Made by a program: the position numbers and the translations under genes | Part shown: positions 8,563 to 17,266 of the stretch, piece after piece | How positions within the stretch are numbered: position 1 is the first letter of the stretch | Layout of the letters: each line of letters opens with the position of its first letter | NCBI GenBank assembly: GCA_965602785.1 | Contig: CBFDAH010000001.1 | Location: forward strand, 1 to 64,000 | DNA from: JBGSLA01 sp965602785 | GTDB taxonomy: Bacteria; Desulfobacterota; Desulfobaccia; Desulfobaccales; 0-14-0-80-60-11 | Reading direction: 5' to 3' | DNA: 64,000 nucleotides | The notes under the pieces: generated by a model | What the model saw: the letters and a program-made list of their open reading frames with translations, nothing else | Database searches by the model: none | What the model was told of the DNA's origin: nothing

Positions 8563-9333
8563 TTAAGCTCTCCAACGACGGGATTCCAACTGTATCTTGG
8601 TGAGGAAGAGAAAAAAGAAGGTGAAACTGAGATAGTATACCAAGTCTCGGGTGTCGATAACGCCCCGGGCCAGGTTGGGGATGTGCTCCCGCAGGGACAG
8701 GGCGGCGACGAAGCTTCCCCAGTCTGAGCCCACCTCTTTCAGGGCGCCGATGAGCCAGAACAGCAGGAGCAGGGCAAAGGCCGAAATGGCGCCGGTGATC
8801 TGGTTTTCGGTGAGGCTGGAGGCGAACAAGCCCAGAGAGAGGCAAGCGGCGCCCAAGAAGAAGAGGCCCAGGTAACCGGCAGCAAGCTGGCCCCAGTCCA
8901 TGCTGGTCAGGAAGGCTAAAATCAAAGGATAGACGAATGTGCACAATAACAAGGTCCCATAGACCGCCAGGGCCGCCAGAAATTTCCCCAAAATCACGGC
9001 CCAATCGGCCAGAGGATACGTAAAGAGAAGCTCGGCGGTGCCGGAGCGCCTCTCCTCCGCCAACAACCGCATGGTAAGGATGGGGGTGATAAGGAGAAAG
9101 ATAAAGCCCAGGTCTTCAAAAAAAGAGCGAAAAACCACCTGGAAGGGATTCAGCATGGCAGCCAGTTGGGGGTTCTGGGCCACCTGGAAGCTCGCAGTCT
9201 GAAAGTAGCTGAAGTAAACAAAAAAGAACAGGAACCCTTCCACCAACAGGAAAAAGAATCCTATGACGTAAAAAATGGGGGTGGCGAAGTAAGTGGTCAA
9301 TTCTTTGCGCAGGACGGCTGAGACCCCGGACAT
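8563..9333 (-). CDS. ABC-2 type permease (GldF-like)
   Basis: A 256-residue inner-membrane protein with about six hydrophobic segments, beginning VLRKELTTYFATPIFYVIG, the opening typical of GldF/NosY-type permeases. The motif EERRSGTAELL between TM2 and TM3 is characteristic of ABC-2 permeases. It lies five bases after the ATPase stop, in one operon with the ATPase, the GldG-like protein and the DUF4340 protein. The substrate is unknown. Confidence 0.88.
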   Translation of the reverse strand: MSGVSAVLRKELTTYFATPIFYVIGFFFLLVEGFLFFFVYFSYFQTASFQVAQNPQLAAMLNPFQVVFRSFFEDLGFIFLLITPILTMRLLAEERRSGTAELLFTYPLADWAVILGKFLAALAVYGTLLLCTFVYPLILAFLTSMDWGQLAAGYLGLFFLGAACLSLGLFASSLTENQITGAISAFALLLLFWLIGALKEVGSDWGSFVAALSLREHIPNLARGVIDTRDLVYYLSFTFFFLFLTKIQLESRRWRA

Positions 9334-9338
9334 GGCGG

Positions 9339-10274
9339 CTATGCTTCCTCCTCGGTAACCAGATTGAGAAAAACCTCCTCCAGGGTGAACTCCTGGGCTT
9401 GCAACTCGAGCAAATCCCAGCCCCGTTCCACCACCAGGCGGGCCAGTTCAGGACGGAGGTCCAGGTCTTCTTTCGCTTCCACCAGGTAGTGCGCCTCGCC
9501 CTGGTTAACTACACCTTTAACGCCGGGATGGCCCCTTAAGGCGGCGGCGACTTCGGGAACCGGACCCTGCACTTGAAGCCTCAGGCGAGAACCCTGACTC
9601 AACTGGCGGGAGAGGGTATCGGGGGTGTCACTGGCCACGATGTGGCCCTTGTTAATGATGATAACCCGCTGACAGAGCTGGCTCACCTCCGGGAGGATGT
9701 GACTGCTCAGAACCACGGTGTGCTCCCCGGACAAATCCTTGATGAGTTGGCGGATTTCCACAATCTGGGCGGGGTCAAGACCGATGGTGGGCTCGTCCAG
9801 GATAAGGAGGGGGGGACTGTTCAAGAGGGCCTGGGCCAGGCCCACCCGCTGGCGGAACCCTTTGGAGAGGGAAGAAATGAGGGTCTCCCGCACTTCCGGA
9901 AGGCCGCAGGCCTCGCTGATCCGGTCCACTTCCGCCCGTTGTTTTTTGGCCTCCACCCCCTTGGCCCGGGCGGTAAAGCGCAGGAACTGGGCCACGGTGA
10001 GTTCGGAGTAAAGGGGGACTGTTTCAGGGAGGTAGCCCAGGGAGCGGCGCACGGCCAAAGATTCGGTGACACAGTCGTGGCCGTTAATGCGGGCCGTCCC
10101 AGAGGTGGGGGGCATAAAACCCGCCAGGATTTTCAAAGTGGTAGTTTTGCCGGCGCCGTTAGGTCCCAGGAAGCCGACGATTTCACCTTGGGCCACCTCG
10201 AAACTCAGGCGGCTGATGGCCAGGTGAGGGCCGTAATACTTGCTCAGGTCCTGTACTGCAACCATGGTTTCCAT
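9339..10274 (-). CDS. ABC transporter ATP-binding protein (GldA-like)
   Basis: A 311-residue ATPase energising the permease encoded next. Walker A GPNGAGKTT is at residues 37-45, the signature reads SLSKGFRQR at about 135-143 (LSKG instead of LSGG, as usual in the GldA/NatA group), and Walker B LLILDEP is at 156-162. The H-loop SSHI is near 194. The C-terminal 80 residues form the extra domain seen in DrrA/CcmA-type ATPases. It is the first gene of the operon; ATGs at 10274 and 10265 are both possible starts. Confidence 0.92.
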   Translation of the reverse strand: METMVAVQDLSKYYGPHLAISRLSFEVAQGEIVGFLGPNGAGKTTTLKILAGFMPPTSGTARINGHDCVTESLAVRRSLGYLPETVPLYSELTVAQFLRFTARAKGVEAKKQRAEVDRISEACGLPEVRETLISSLSKGFRQRVGLAQALLNSPPLLILDEPTIGLDPAQIVEIRQLIKDLSGEHTVVLSSHILPEVSQLCQRVIIINKGHIVASDTPDTLSRQLSQGSRLRLQVQGPVPEVAAALRGHPGVKGVVNQGEAHYLVEAKEDLDLRPELARLVVERGWDLLELQAQEFTLEEVFLNLVTEEEA

Positions 10275-10412
10275 GTATGCCTATTCCCTATTCGGAAGAC
10301 TATTAGACATCAAACTCTAAGTTTACCCTGTCTAAAAAATCAGACAAGGCTTTTTCAGTGCGGTTAGGATAGGGAAAAACCAGAGCAGCCATTTCCCTGG
10401 AGGCCGAGGGGT

Positions 10413-11009
10413 TCATTTGGGGACAGGAACTGAAAATTTCCGCATTTTTGCAGAAATTTTCAGCGAGCTCCGGATGGATTTTTGATGTTTTTTGGCCTCC
10501 TGAGACGACGGGAAGGGACCCACCCAGACTTCGTAGTATTTTCCTTTTTTGCGAATAAACCCAGGCCTATCCTGCTTTTTGATCTTTTCCAGCAACCTCT
10601 GGGCAGCGCGGTAGCGCCGGAATCTTCCTGCCAACAGGCCATATCCCTCCTTGGGCTCCTGGGTGGTGATGGCTGCCTCCTCCGGGGGGGCAATCTTTGC
10701 TGGCGGAACCTTGGCAAGAGGAGCTTGCGCGGAGGGAGCCTCCGGAGCAGGGATCGGGGTCACCTGAGGAGGAGCGGGGGGAGCCGCTGGAGGAGGTGCG
10801 GGCTCCGTGGGCGCCGCCGGCCGGGGCTCGGGAGGCGCAGGTTTTGGCGCGAATTCAGAGGCGGTGCGAGGAACGATTTCAGGTTTTGCGACTGGGCTCG
10901 GCTCCGGAGGCCGGGAATCACCTTCGTAAAACCAGACATAGTACAGAAAAACCAACGCGAATCCGAAGCCAACCACCAGCGCCAAACTACCGAAGACTTT
11001 TTTCATCAT
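10413..11009 (-). CDS. SPOR-domain membrane protein
   Basis: A 198-residue bitopic protein. A transmembrane helix at about residues 7-26 is followed by a long Pro/Ala/Glu-rich linker (about 32-115) and a C-terminal SPOR-like domain (about 122-198, YGLLAGRFRRY ... YEVWVGPF). SPOR domains bind denuded peptidoglycan glycan strands at septa. This architecture (anchor, proline linker, SPOR) matches FtsN-like or DedD-like proteins. A role in cell division or envelope maintenance is inferred only from the domain. A 138-base spacer separates it from the ABC operon start on its downstream side. Confidence 0.8.
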   Translation of the reverse strand: MMKKVFGSLALVVGFGFALVFLYYVWFYEGDSRPPEPSPVAKPEIVPRTASEFAPKPAPPEPRPAAPTEPAPPPAAPPAPPQVTPIPAPEAPSAQAPLAKVPPAKIAPPEEAAITTQEPKEGYGLLAGRFRRYRAAQRLLEKIKKQDRPGFIRKKGKYYEVWVGPFPSSQEAKKHQKSIRSSLKISAKMRKFSVPVPK

Positions 11010-11244
11010 GGGGTCCTCCTCGACACCTTGAGCATTTCAGGTCAGGTCACCTGGACCTGGAGGCGCCTTCTGCCCGTCCTGATAACTCTCACGGATGGGG
11101 GGAGCCTTATAAACCCGGATGTGGTTCCCTTGATAAATGGTTGTGCCAGCCAGAAATTCAGAATGAATGGAGCTGATGTCAGTTTCTCACAAATAGGGGG
11201 AATCGCGTCATTTTCTTGACCTCAGTTCCTCAGGAACAATCTCC

Positions 11245-12171
11245 TCACCCCGGCTGGCGAAAAGCTTCAACGGTTTGAGCAAGCCCTTCCTCCAGGTCCA
11301 TCGCGGCCTGCCAGTCCAGTGCCTCCCTGGCCAGGCGGGAGTCCAGAGCGCTGCGGCGTTGCTCCCCGGGCTTGGCGGGGCCATGCACCGGACAGAGGGG
11401 AGAATGGGCGAGTTTCTGGAGCTTGAGGTAAATGGTGAGAATGTCGGTTTCCCGGCCGGTGCCGATGTTGAAGGTGCCGGAGCGGGGGTAAGCCAGGGCC
11501 TTAAGATTGGCCGCCACCACATCCCCCACAAAGACAAAGTCCCGGGTCTGGAGGCCGTCGCCGTTGATGATGGGCTGCTGGCCGGCCAGAAGTTTTTCAA
11601 TAAAGATGGCCACCACGCCGGCTTCCCCCTGGCCGTTCTGGCGGGGACCGTAGACGTTGGCATAGCGGAGTGAGATGGTGGTGAGGCCGTACTCCGACTG
11701 ATAAAACCGGAGGTAGTGCTCCACCGCCAGTTTGGCCACGCCATAGGGGCTTTCGGGCCAAGGGGGGTCGGTCTCCCGGGCCGGGATGGGGACCTCGTCA
11801 CCGTAAAGGGCACCGCCGGTGGAGGCGAAAATGATTTTTTTGACCTGGGCCTCCACCGCGGCCTGAAACAGGTTCAGGGAGCCCAGGATATTGTCCCGGG
11901 CATCAGCCACGGGGTCGGCCACGGAGATGCGGACGCTCATTTGGGCGGCGTGATGTATTAGGGCTGCGGGGCGCCAGGAGCGGATAAGGTCCGCAGCGTC
12001 CGGGGAGGTAATGTCATAGGGGAAGAACTGGGCCTGGGAGGGGACGAACTCCCGCCGGCCGGTGCTGAGATTGTCAATTACCGCCACGTCATGACCCTCG
12101 GCCACCAGATTATCCGCCACGTGAGAACCGATGAAGCCAGCGCCGCCGGTAACCAGGATACGAGCCATCAT
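11245..12171 (-). CDS. NAD-dependent epimerase/dehydratase (GalE-like UDP-sugar epimerase)
   Basis: Extended short-chain dehydrogenase of 308 residues, likely interconverting nucleotide sugars for polysaccharide synthesis. The nucleotide-binding motif GGAGFIGSH is at about residues 8-16, the catalytic serine region reads FASTGGALYGD, and the catalytic dyad is YGVAK. The NVYGPRQ segment is typical of UDP-glucose 4-epimerases. Exact substrate specificity (UDP-glucose, UDP-GlcNAc or another sugar) cannot be read from the sequence. About 235 bases separate it from the SPOR gene. That spacer has no gene and no obvious structure. Confidence 0.85.
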   Translation of the reverse strand: MMARILVTGGAGFIGSHVADNLVAEGHDVAVIDNLSTGRREFVPSQAQFFPYDITSPDAADLIRSWRPAALIHHAAQMSVRISVADPVADARDNILGSLNLFQAAVEAQVKKIIFASTGGALYGDEVPIPARETDPPWPESPYGVAKLAVEHYLRFYQSEYGLTTISLRYANVYGPRQNGQGEAGVVAIFIEKLLAGQQPIINGDGLQTRDFVFVGDVVAANLKALAYPRSGTFNIGTGRETDILTIYLKLQKLAHSPLCPVHGPAKPGEQRRSALDSRLAREALDWQAAMDLEEGLAQTVEAFRQPG

Positions 12172-12401
12172 ACCTCCCGAAAATGATAATCTTGTTGAAA
12201 AGAGCTAAGCTCCTAACTGGTTTTCTTTCGGACGTTTTCATAATAACTAAAGGCTCAGCAAAGGGCAATTTTTCAGGCTTCCCCTTTTTATTTGGACTTC
12301 TCCTTCGCCTGCTTGTTAAAATGATCAGGAGTCACGTGCCGGGAGAAAGGCCTTTCTCAAGATTTTTTTCATCCACCCATGCTTATTATAAGGAGGGGGA
12401 G

Positions 12402-13820
12402 ATGTACTACTGGGGTCGTTTTGTGGGCATATTGGCAAGTATAGTTTTTTTGAGTGCAGCTGGGGGGGCTGCGGCTCAAGAGCCGCCGGAGATGACCCTG
12501 CCGCAACTCATTTCTTTGGCCCTCAAATTCAGTCCGCAAGTAAAGACCAGCCAGAGCGATGTCACCCTGGCTGAGGCTCAGAAGGCCGAGGTCCGGGGTT
12601 ACCGGTTCCCCCAATTGGACGCGGTGGCCTTGGGCGGCCTGGTACCCAAGGCTGATTTGCCGAGAATCGTCAACAACCGCATTTTTTACCCGGACCCCAA
12701 GTCCAAGATTCATGGGATGACCGTTTTTGGGCGCTTGGATTTTAGGCTGATTCAGCCTTTGTACACCTTTGGGAAGATTTCCCATCGGGAAAAGGCCGCG
12801 GCAAAAAATATCAAGGTCAAAACCGCCAAAGTTGACACCACCAGGGCGGAAGTCATCCTGCATGTGTCCAAGGCCTTCTACGGATTGGTGCTGGCCCAGC
12901 AGGGGGAAGATGCCGTAAGAGATGCTCGGGGGTATCTCAGCGACGCCAAGGAACGGATTACCCGGCTGTTGGCCGTTAAGTCTGCCAGCGTCAAGGACAC
13001 TGATCCTTACCGCCTGGCAGTGTATGAGGGAGGGGTGGAGAAATTCGCCGCCGAGGCCGAAGAAGGAGCCAAGGTGGCCTACCGGGCCTTGCAGGCCCTC
13101 ATCGGCTATAGTCCCAAGCAGGAGTTCCGAGTGCCCCTGGAGCTCCCGGAACCAACCCCGCCGGCTGGAAAACTGGACCATTTTGTGCTAATGGCCCTGG
13201 AACTCAGGCCCGAGTTCACCATGCTGAAAGAAGGCAAGGCGGCCCGAGAGCTCCTGGTGAAGGCGGCCAAGGCTGATTATTACCCGGACTTCTTCGCAGG
13301 GGTGATAGGTTTCCTGGCGGGGGCTCCCGGCCGCAGAACCTCTCAGGACCCCTTCCACCAGGACTATTTCAACGAGGCCGGCGCCGGGCCGGTGTTGGGC
13401 ATCAAATGGCACTTCGACTTCGGCATCACCAAGGCCAAGCTGCGGCAGGCCCGGGCGGAGCTTAACAAACTACAACACCAGAAACGCACGGCCCTCATGG
13501 GCATCCCGATTCAAGTGGCGAAGGCCTATGGCAAGGTGACAGAGAACTACCGGGCCTCCAAGGGCATGTTGAAGGCTTACGTCAACGCCCGGCGCTGGAT
13601 TATCACGGCCTTTAGCAACTTCGACATTGGCCTGGGAACCATGACGGACATCTTCGTGGCCTTTGAACGATACGGCATCGCCCGGGGGGACTACCTCCTG
13701 GCCCTCTTTAATTACCACCTGGCCGTGGCTGAGCTCAATAAGGCCACCGGGGCTTACCGGCGGACCTTGCCCAAAGAGGCGCCGCCCAAGGCGAAGAAAC
13801 CGGGGCGTGCCGCCGGCTAA
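12402..13820 (+). CDS. TolC-like outer-membrane efflux protein
   Basis: A 472-residue channel of the outer-membrane efflux family. The start at 12402 is supported by AAGGAGGGGG six bases upstream and gives a signal peptide (MYYWGRFVGILASIVFL ... AAA-Q). The upstream in-frame extension lacks these features. The mature part has the two-fold TolC pattern: EMTLPQLISLALKFSPQV, long amphipathic helices and the second repeat (LELRPEFTMLKEG). It would connect an inner-membrane pump to the outside, but no pump or adaptor gene is adjacent. The C-terminus is basic and Pro/Ala-rich. Confidence 0.85.
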   Translation: MYYWGRFVGILASIVFLSAAGGAAAQEPPEMTLPQLISLALKFSPQVKTSQSDVTLAEAQKAEVRGYRFPQLDAVALGGLVPKADLPRIVNNRIFYPDPKSKIHGMTVFGRLDFRLIQPLYTFGKISHREKAAAKNIKVKTAKVDTTRAEVILHVSKAFYGLVLAQQGEDAVRDARGYLSDAKERITRLLAVKSASVKDTDPYRLAVYEGGVEKFAAEAEEGAKVAYRALQALIGYSPKQEFRVPLELPEPTPPAGKLDHFVLMALELRPEFTMLKEGKAARELLVKAAKADYYPDFFAGVIGFLAGAPGRRTSQDPFHQDYFNEAGAGPVLGIKWHFDFGITKAKLRQARAELNKLQHQKRTALMGIPIQVAKAYGKVTENYRASKGMLKAYVNARRWIITAFSNFDIGLGTMTDIFVAFERYGIARGDYLLALFNYHLAVAELNKATGAYRRTLPKEAPPKAKKPGRAAG

Positions 13821-13908
13821 GGCTAAAGCTCGCGGTTCCCTCATCGCACTTAGGTAGTTGCCTTCAAGACAATCGGTATTTCTGACACTTTTTTAGGCGG
13901 ACCGTGGC

Positions 13909-14862
13909 ATGACCTGGCGGTTAGTGGTTTTTCCGTTGATTTTACCCTGGCGGCAGGAATTCTGGAGCCTGCCCCTGTATTTCCCGGAGTTGACGGCGGG
14001 GGTGTTGTGGCAGTGGCCTCCTGGGGTGCCCTACCAGGGGAGGCCGCTTCCCCCGGCGGCGGAAGCCGGCGGCCGGGAACTCAGGCACTATGCGCCGGGG
14101 GAGCTCAAGCAATGGCAGGCCTATAAGGAATATGCCAGCGACAAGGAGGGGTTGGAGGACATAGTGCGGGCTCTGAAGGGCGAACCGGAAGCCCCCGGAA
14201 TGCCCGAGGGGCCGTGGAAGGATGAGGACGCCTTTAGCCTGGCCTGGCAACTGGAAATAATGGAGGCGGACCAGGAAGCGCACCTTTCCAGGGTGGATCT
14301 GGGGGAGGAGCGGCTGGCGGAAACCCTGACTCCGGAGACCTGGGAGGAGCGCGGCGATTTTGCCAGGGGCCTCGGGGACATGGAGATAGTGGACCCGGAG
14401 ACGGCCCGGCTGCGCTATCTCTTGTGGCGGCGGGAGATGGGCGCACCCCTGGGAGCCGAAAGCCTGCCGCTGCTGTTGGGACGCACCTCCAAAGCCATTT
14501 TCGCTTCCTTGCGAAAAGAAGGTGGCGGGGGCATGAGCACACAGGTCCGCCTTTCCCTCCCAGGCTGCCGCACGGCAGAGGAGTATCTGGCCGCCAGGGG
14601 TGGAGAAGCAGTACCGGGGTGGCTGCCGGAGTTCAAGAAGCTTCTGGGGGCCTGCCTCAGCGCGGCGGACCAGGATGCGGACCTGGAGTCACCAACTCAG
14701 GACCTGACCCGGTGGGTGACAGAGGAGCTGGCCCAGCAATGGCCGAACACCCCCGCCTGGTCCTGGGACCTGGAGATTTGGGGCAAGGCGGCGCTGGTCA
14801 AGGAAGGTGGAGAGGCGCTGCTGGCCTGGGGTGGCCGGGGTGAAGAGGTGGTGCCGGGTTAG
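13909..14862 (+). CDS. Uncharacterised 317-residue protein
   Basis: Not recognised. A soluble, acidic protein with Trp-rich segments (WRQEFWSLP, WQWPPGVPY) and no signal peptide after the start VVFPLILPWR. It begins 88 bases after tolC on the same strand, so the two may be cotranscribed. The last 75 bases of the gene recur almost exactly at 19019-19097, beyond the minus-strand operon that follows, which suggests that this 3' end was an integration or duplication point. The true start could be internal, since no strong ribosome binding site precedes the ATG. Confidence 0.65.
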   Translation: MTWRLVVFPLILPWRQEFWSLPLYFPELTAGVLWQWPPGVPYQGRPLPPAAEAGGRELRHYAPGELKQWQAYKEYASDKEGLEDIVRALKGEPEAPGMPEGPWKDEDAFSLAWQLEIMEADQEAHLSRVDLGEERLAETLTPETWEERGDFARGLGDMEIVDPETARLRYLLWRREMGAPLGAESLPLLLGRTSKAIFASLRKEGGGGMSTQVRLSLPGCRTAEEYLAARGGEAVPGWLPEFKKLLGACLSAADQDADLESPTQDLTRWVTEELAQQWPNTPAWSWDLEIWGKAALVKEGGEALLAWGGRGEEVVPG

Positions 14863-14865
14863 AGG
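14787..14865 (+). repeat. Left copy of a 79-bp direct repeat
   Basis: This segment covers the last 25 codons and the stop of the unknown gene. It matches 19019-19097 at about 76 of 79 positions in the same orientation. Together the two copies bracket the ArsR/MtrA-like operon. Confidence 0.85.
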
Positions 14866-14981
14866 CTGATCTGGTCTAGATTTTTGTTGATAGAGTGATA
14901 ACTGCTGATAACGGCAAGCTAGCTATGGCGGATCCGAGTAGATTGCTAATTTCGACTTTATTCATTTGACCGGAAAACAAA

Positions 14982-15012
14982 ATGGCGGATGATGCACCTG
15001 ACCCTCCGCCAT
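14982..15012 (-). terminator. Intrinsic terminator after the PepSY-like gene
   Basis: On the minus strand the arms ATGGCGGA and TCCGCCAT form an 8-bp stem with a 15-base loop followed by TTTGTTTT. It lies about 20 bases after the stop of the last gene of the ArsR operon and is a good Rho-independent terminator. Confidence 0.7.
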
Positions 15013-15033
15013 CTCGATTGACTCAATACGATC

Positions 15034-15435
15034 TCAATAGCCCGAGCGGAACCAGCCCGTCTGCTTGTTCACTTGGATTTTATCCACCAGGGACCCTTCT
15101 TTCTTGGTGACAATGTCCACCTCATAGGTGCCGTCCTTTTCAGTGACCTTGCCCGCCTTCAAGTTGGGATTGCCGCTGATCTGCTGCTCCACCATGGCTT
15201 TAGCCTGGTCCGCCGTCAGGGGCTGTCCGGGTTTGGCCACCGGCGGTCCGGTCTGAGACCCCATCCAGGGGCAGTACCAGCCGCCCTTTTGTCCTTGCGG
15301 GGCAGGGCCGCCGCCCCCCATCCAGGGGCAGTACCAGCCTCGCTGGCCGGGCCCCTGGGGCTGGGCCGAGAGGTTCCCAATCACCAGTAAGACGGACAAA
15401 AATGTCAACAATCCTGCAATAGCCAATTTTTTCAT
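15034..15435 (-). CDS. Exported PepSY-like protein with duplicated WYCPWMG motif
   Basis: A 133-residue secreted protein. The start at 15435 is preceded by AAAAGGAG and yields a signal peptide (MKKLAIAGLLTFLSVLLVIGNLSA). The mature N-terminus contains two copies of GWYCPWMG separated by a Gly/Pro/Gln linker. The C-terminal 60 residues (PLTADQAKAMVEQ ... GTYEVDIVTKKEGS) resemble a PepSY domain. The Cys/Met/Trp motifs could bind a soft metal in the periplasm, which would fit its position behind a cation transporter, but this is inference. An in-frame upstream extension to 15522 is rejected for lack of these signals. Confidence 0.7.
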   Translation of the reverse strand: MKKLAIAGLLTFLSVLLVIGNLSAQPQGPGQRGWYCPWMGGGGPAPQGQKGGWYCPWMGSQTGPPVAKPGQPLTADQAKAMVEQQISGNPNLKAGKVTEKDGTYEVDIVTKKEGSLVDKIQVNKQTGWFRSGY

Positions 15436-15558
15436 TTTTTTCTCCTTTTGTCTTTTTAGTAAAAAAGTGAGTACCAGCTTAAATTCTGACCATCTAATAT
15501 TATTCTCGATGGGTATCTGCAATGAAGTAGAGTCACAAGGGTTGCGAAGGTTAAATCT

Positions 15559-16194
15559 TCAACTCTTCTCACAAGGCATGCTGCAGCAAGTGCAAAGCTT
15601 CTCCTCTTTCAAAGCTTGATAGCCTTCCCGGACCAGCACGGCCACAATAACTAGCCCGATGATGGGGTCCGCCTGCCAGATGCCATAGAAATAGTTCAGA
15701 CCGAGCCCGATGAGGAGGCCCAGGGAAAGCATGGCGCAGGCCAGGGTTTGCTTTGAGTCGGCCATGAGGCTGGCACTTCCCAAAGATTTTCCTGTTTGAT
15801 ACTTGAGATAAAACAGCCCCGGCATGATGATAAGGGACACCGAGGCAATGATCATACCTAAAAGGCTGGGAGAAGGGGCTTCCTGGAAAAGGAGTTTTTT
15901 CAGAGATTCATACAACACGTAGGCCGCAAGGATGAAGAAGGTGTATCCCACCAGTCGAATAGCCTTCTTTTCCAGACGTTCCTCTTCCTGGGGGGTGAGG
16001 TTGGCATGGGGCCGGAAGCGCCAGATCATGACGCCGCCGGAGAGGGATTCCACCACACTGTCCAGTCCAAAGCCCACCAGAGCAATGCTCCCCGCCAACC
16101 AGCCGGCCAGAATGGAGATCCCGCCTTCCAGGATGTTATAGCCCACCGTAAAGTATGATAACCAGCGGGCCCGTTTCTGGAGATTTTCTTTCAT
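15559..16194 (-). CDS. Cation-diffusion-type transporter lacking the C-terminal domain
   Basis: A 211-residue inner-membrane protein with about six hydrophobic segments. The segments VGFGLDSVVES and SLMADSKQT correspond to the two intramembrane metal-site regions of cation diffusion facilitators, the second keeping the Asp. The usual cytoplasmic domain of CDF proteins is missing; a short Cys-rich tail (CTCCSMPCEKS) takes its place and could bind a soft metal. It is part of the ArsR-headed operon. It may be a Zn/Cd/Co-type exporter or a more distant CDF-like protein of unknown substrate. Confidence 0.7.
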   Translation of the reverse strand: MKENLQKRARWLSYFTVGYNILEGGISILAGWLAGSIALVGFGLDSVVESLSGGVMIWRFRPHANLTPQEEERLEKKAIRLVGYTFFILAAYVLYESLKKLLFQEAPSPSLLGMIIASVSLIIMPGLFYLKYQTGKSLGSASLMADSKQTLACAMLSLGLLIGLGLNYFYGIWQADPIIGLVIVAVLVREGYQALKEEKLCTCCSMPCEKS

Positions 16195-16254
16195 TGCAAA
16201 AACCTACCTTTCAATCCTCTCACCTTGGCTTTTCCGCCAGGGATCGCCAAAGAG

Positions 16255-16800
16255 TTACTCACATTGACAACTGTCCGTATGACCAACGTTGGGCTCAACT
16301 TGCTGGTTTGCTGCTACAGCCTTGCCACGCTTGTTCATCCACCACCAGGCTCCGATGATGGTGAGGGTGGTGAGCGCCGCTACCAGAGGTTTCGCCACCG
16401 GGAGGAACCAGGCTCCGAAAAGGTTGAGATAAACCACCAGCATGGGGGAGCCACAACAACCCGCCAAGAAACAACCAGCCAGCGCCAGGAAGGCCGAAAA
16501 GGTCACCCCGCCTGCCGCCAGGGTTTTGCCGGAGCAGAAACGCGCTTCCCAATATCGACATACCAGCACCGCAGCAAAAGCCAGGGAAAGGGCATAGGAA
16601 TAGCCCAGCCAGTAGCTCTGAGTTTCGAGATACCGTTTTAACCAGGAGGTAGAGCCAGACGCAGGGAATGAAGCCCACCTGGCCTGGGCCGGGTCGACTT
16701 CCGGGAAAAAGCCAGACCACAGGTAATGGCCCAGCAAAACGGCGCCAAAGACGCTCGCCGGCAGGATGGCTCGTTTAAGGCGGTTCAGGGTTATGGTCAT
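16255..16800 (-). CDS. Uncharacterised membrane protein with paired cysteines
   Basis: A 181-residue protein with four or five hydrophobic segments. A GCFLAGCCGSP motif lies inside a membrane stretch, and the C-terminus ends in DSCQCE. Vicinal cysteines in a membrane helix recall mercuric transport proteins such as MerT, but the overall sequence is not recognised as MerT. Its start overlaps the stop of the upstream 130-residue gene by four bases (ATGA). It is probably a partner of the neighbouring exported and CDF-type proteins. Confidence 0.6.
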   Translation of the reverse strand: MTITLNRLKRAILPASVFGAVLLGHYLWSGFFPEVDPAQARWASFPASGSTSWLKRYLETQSYWLGYSYALSLAFAAVLVCRYWEARFCSGKTLAAGGVTFSAFLALAGCFLAGCCGSPMLVVYLNLFGAWFLPVAKPLVAALTTLTIIGAWWWMNKRGKAVAANQQVEPNVGHTDSCQCE

Positions 16801-17189
16801 TTGGAGCCCTTTTTCTGCAATCGCGACGCCTCGAAGAAAAGTTTCCCGCCGGATTTCCGCACTTCACCCTCTAATTGGACTACATCCCGGACCGCAGGCA
16901 AGGGACCCTTCCATTTTACCGGCAGAGTAAGGGGCGCACAGGTGGTGACGCCACAATCCTTTAACTCCTGAATGTCGATCAAGGACAAAGCCTGGTCTGA
17001 CGGGGAGACGGCGCTCACCACCCCTTCCAGGCGAACCTTGCCCCGATAACGGTCAACGTTTTTCATAAATTCCTGCACACCGAGAACCGGAGACTCCGTC
17101 TGGCTGCCAGCAGCAGGAATTTTAACCAAAATCAGGGGTATGATCATGACTAGGGCTGCGGCATAAAGCAAGGTTAGATGACGCTTCAT
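16797..17189 (-). CDS. Small exported protein, possible OB-fold
   Basis: A 130-residue protein with an N-terminal signal or anchor (MKRHLTLLYAAALVMIIPLILV). The remainder is beta-rich (KVRLEGVVSAVSPSDQALSLIDI, VVQLEGEVRKSGGKLFFEA) and carries the pair DCGVTTC. The pattern suggests an OB-fold like that in some periplasmic metal- or nucleic-acid-associated proteins, but no family is identified with confidence. It is translationally coupled to the next gene by an ATGA overlap and lies 77 bases after the MtrA-like gene. Confidence 0.55.
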   Translation of the reverse strand: MKRHLTLLYAAALVMIIPLILVKIPAAGSQTESPVLGVQEFMKNVDRYRGKVRLEGVVSAVSPSDQALSLIDIQELKDCGVTTCAPLTLPVKWKGPLPAVRDVVQLEGEVRKSGGKLFFEASRLQKKGSK

Positions 17190-17266
17190 GGCAAATATTC
17201 CTCATTGAGGCCCGGAGAACCGATTTTTTCCTGTGGCCCAGCCGACCGGCTGGAAGTGGTAGTACC

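Noticed and set aside
16255..16800. MerT mercuric transporter
   Set aside because: The paired cysteines recall MerT, but the rest of the protein and the absence of MerP, MerA and MerR do not support it.
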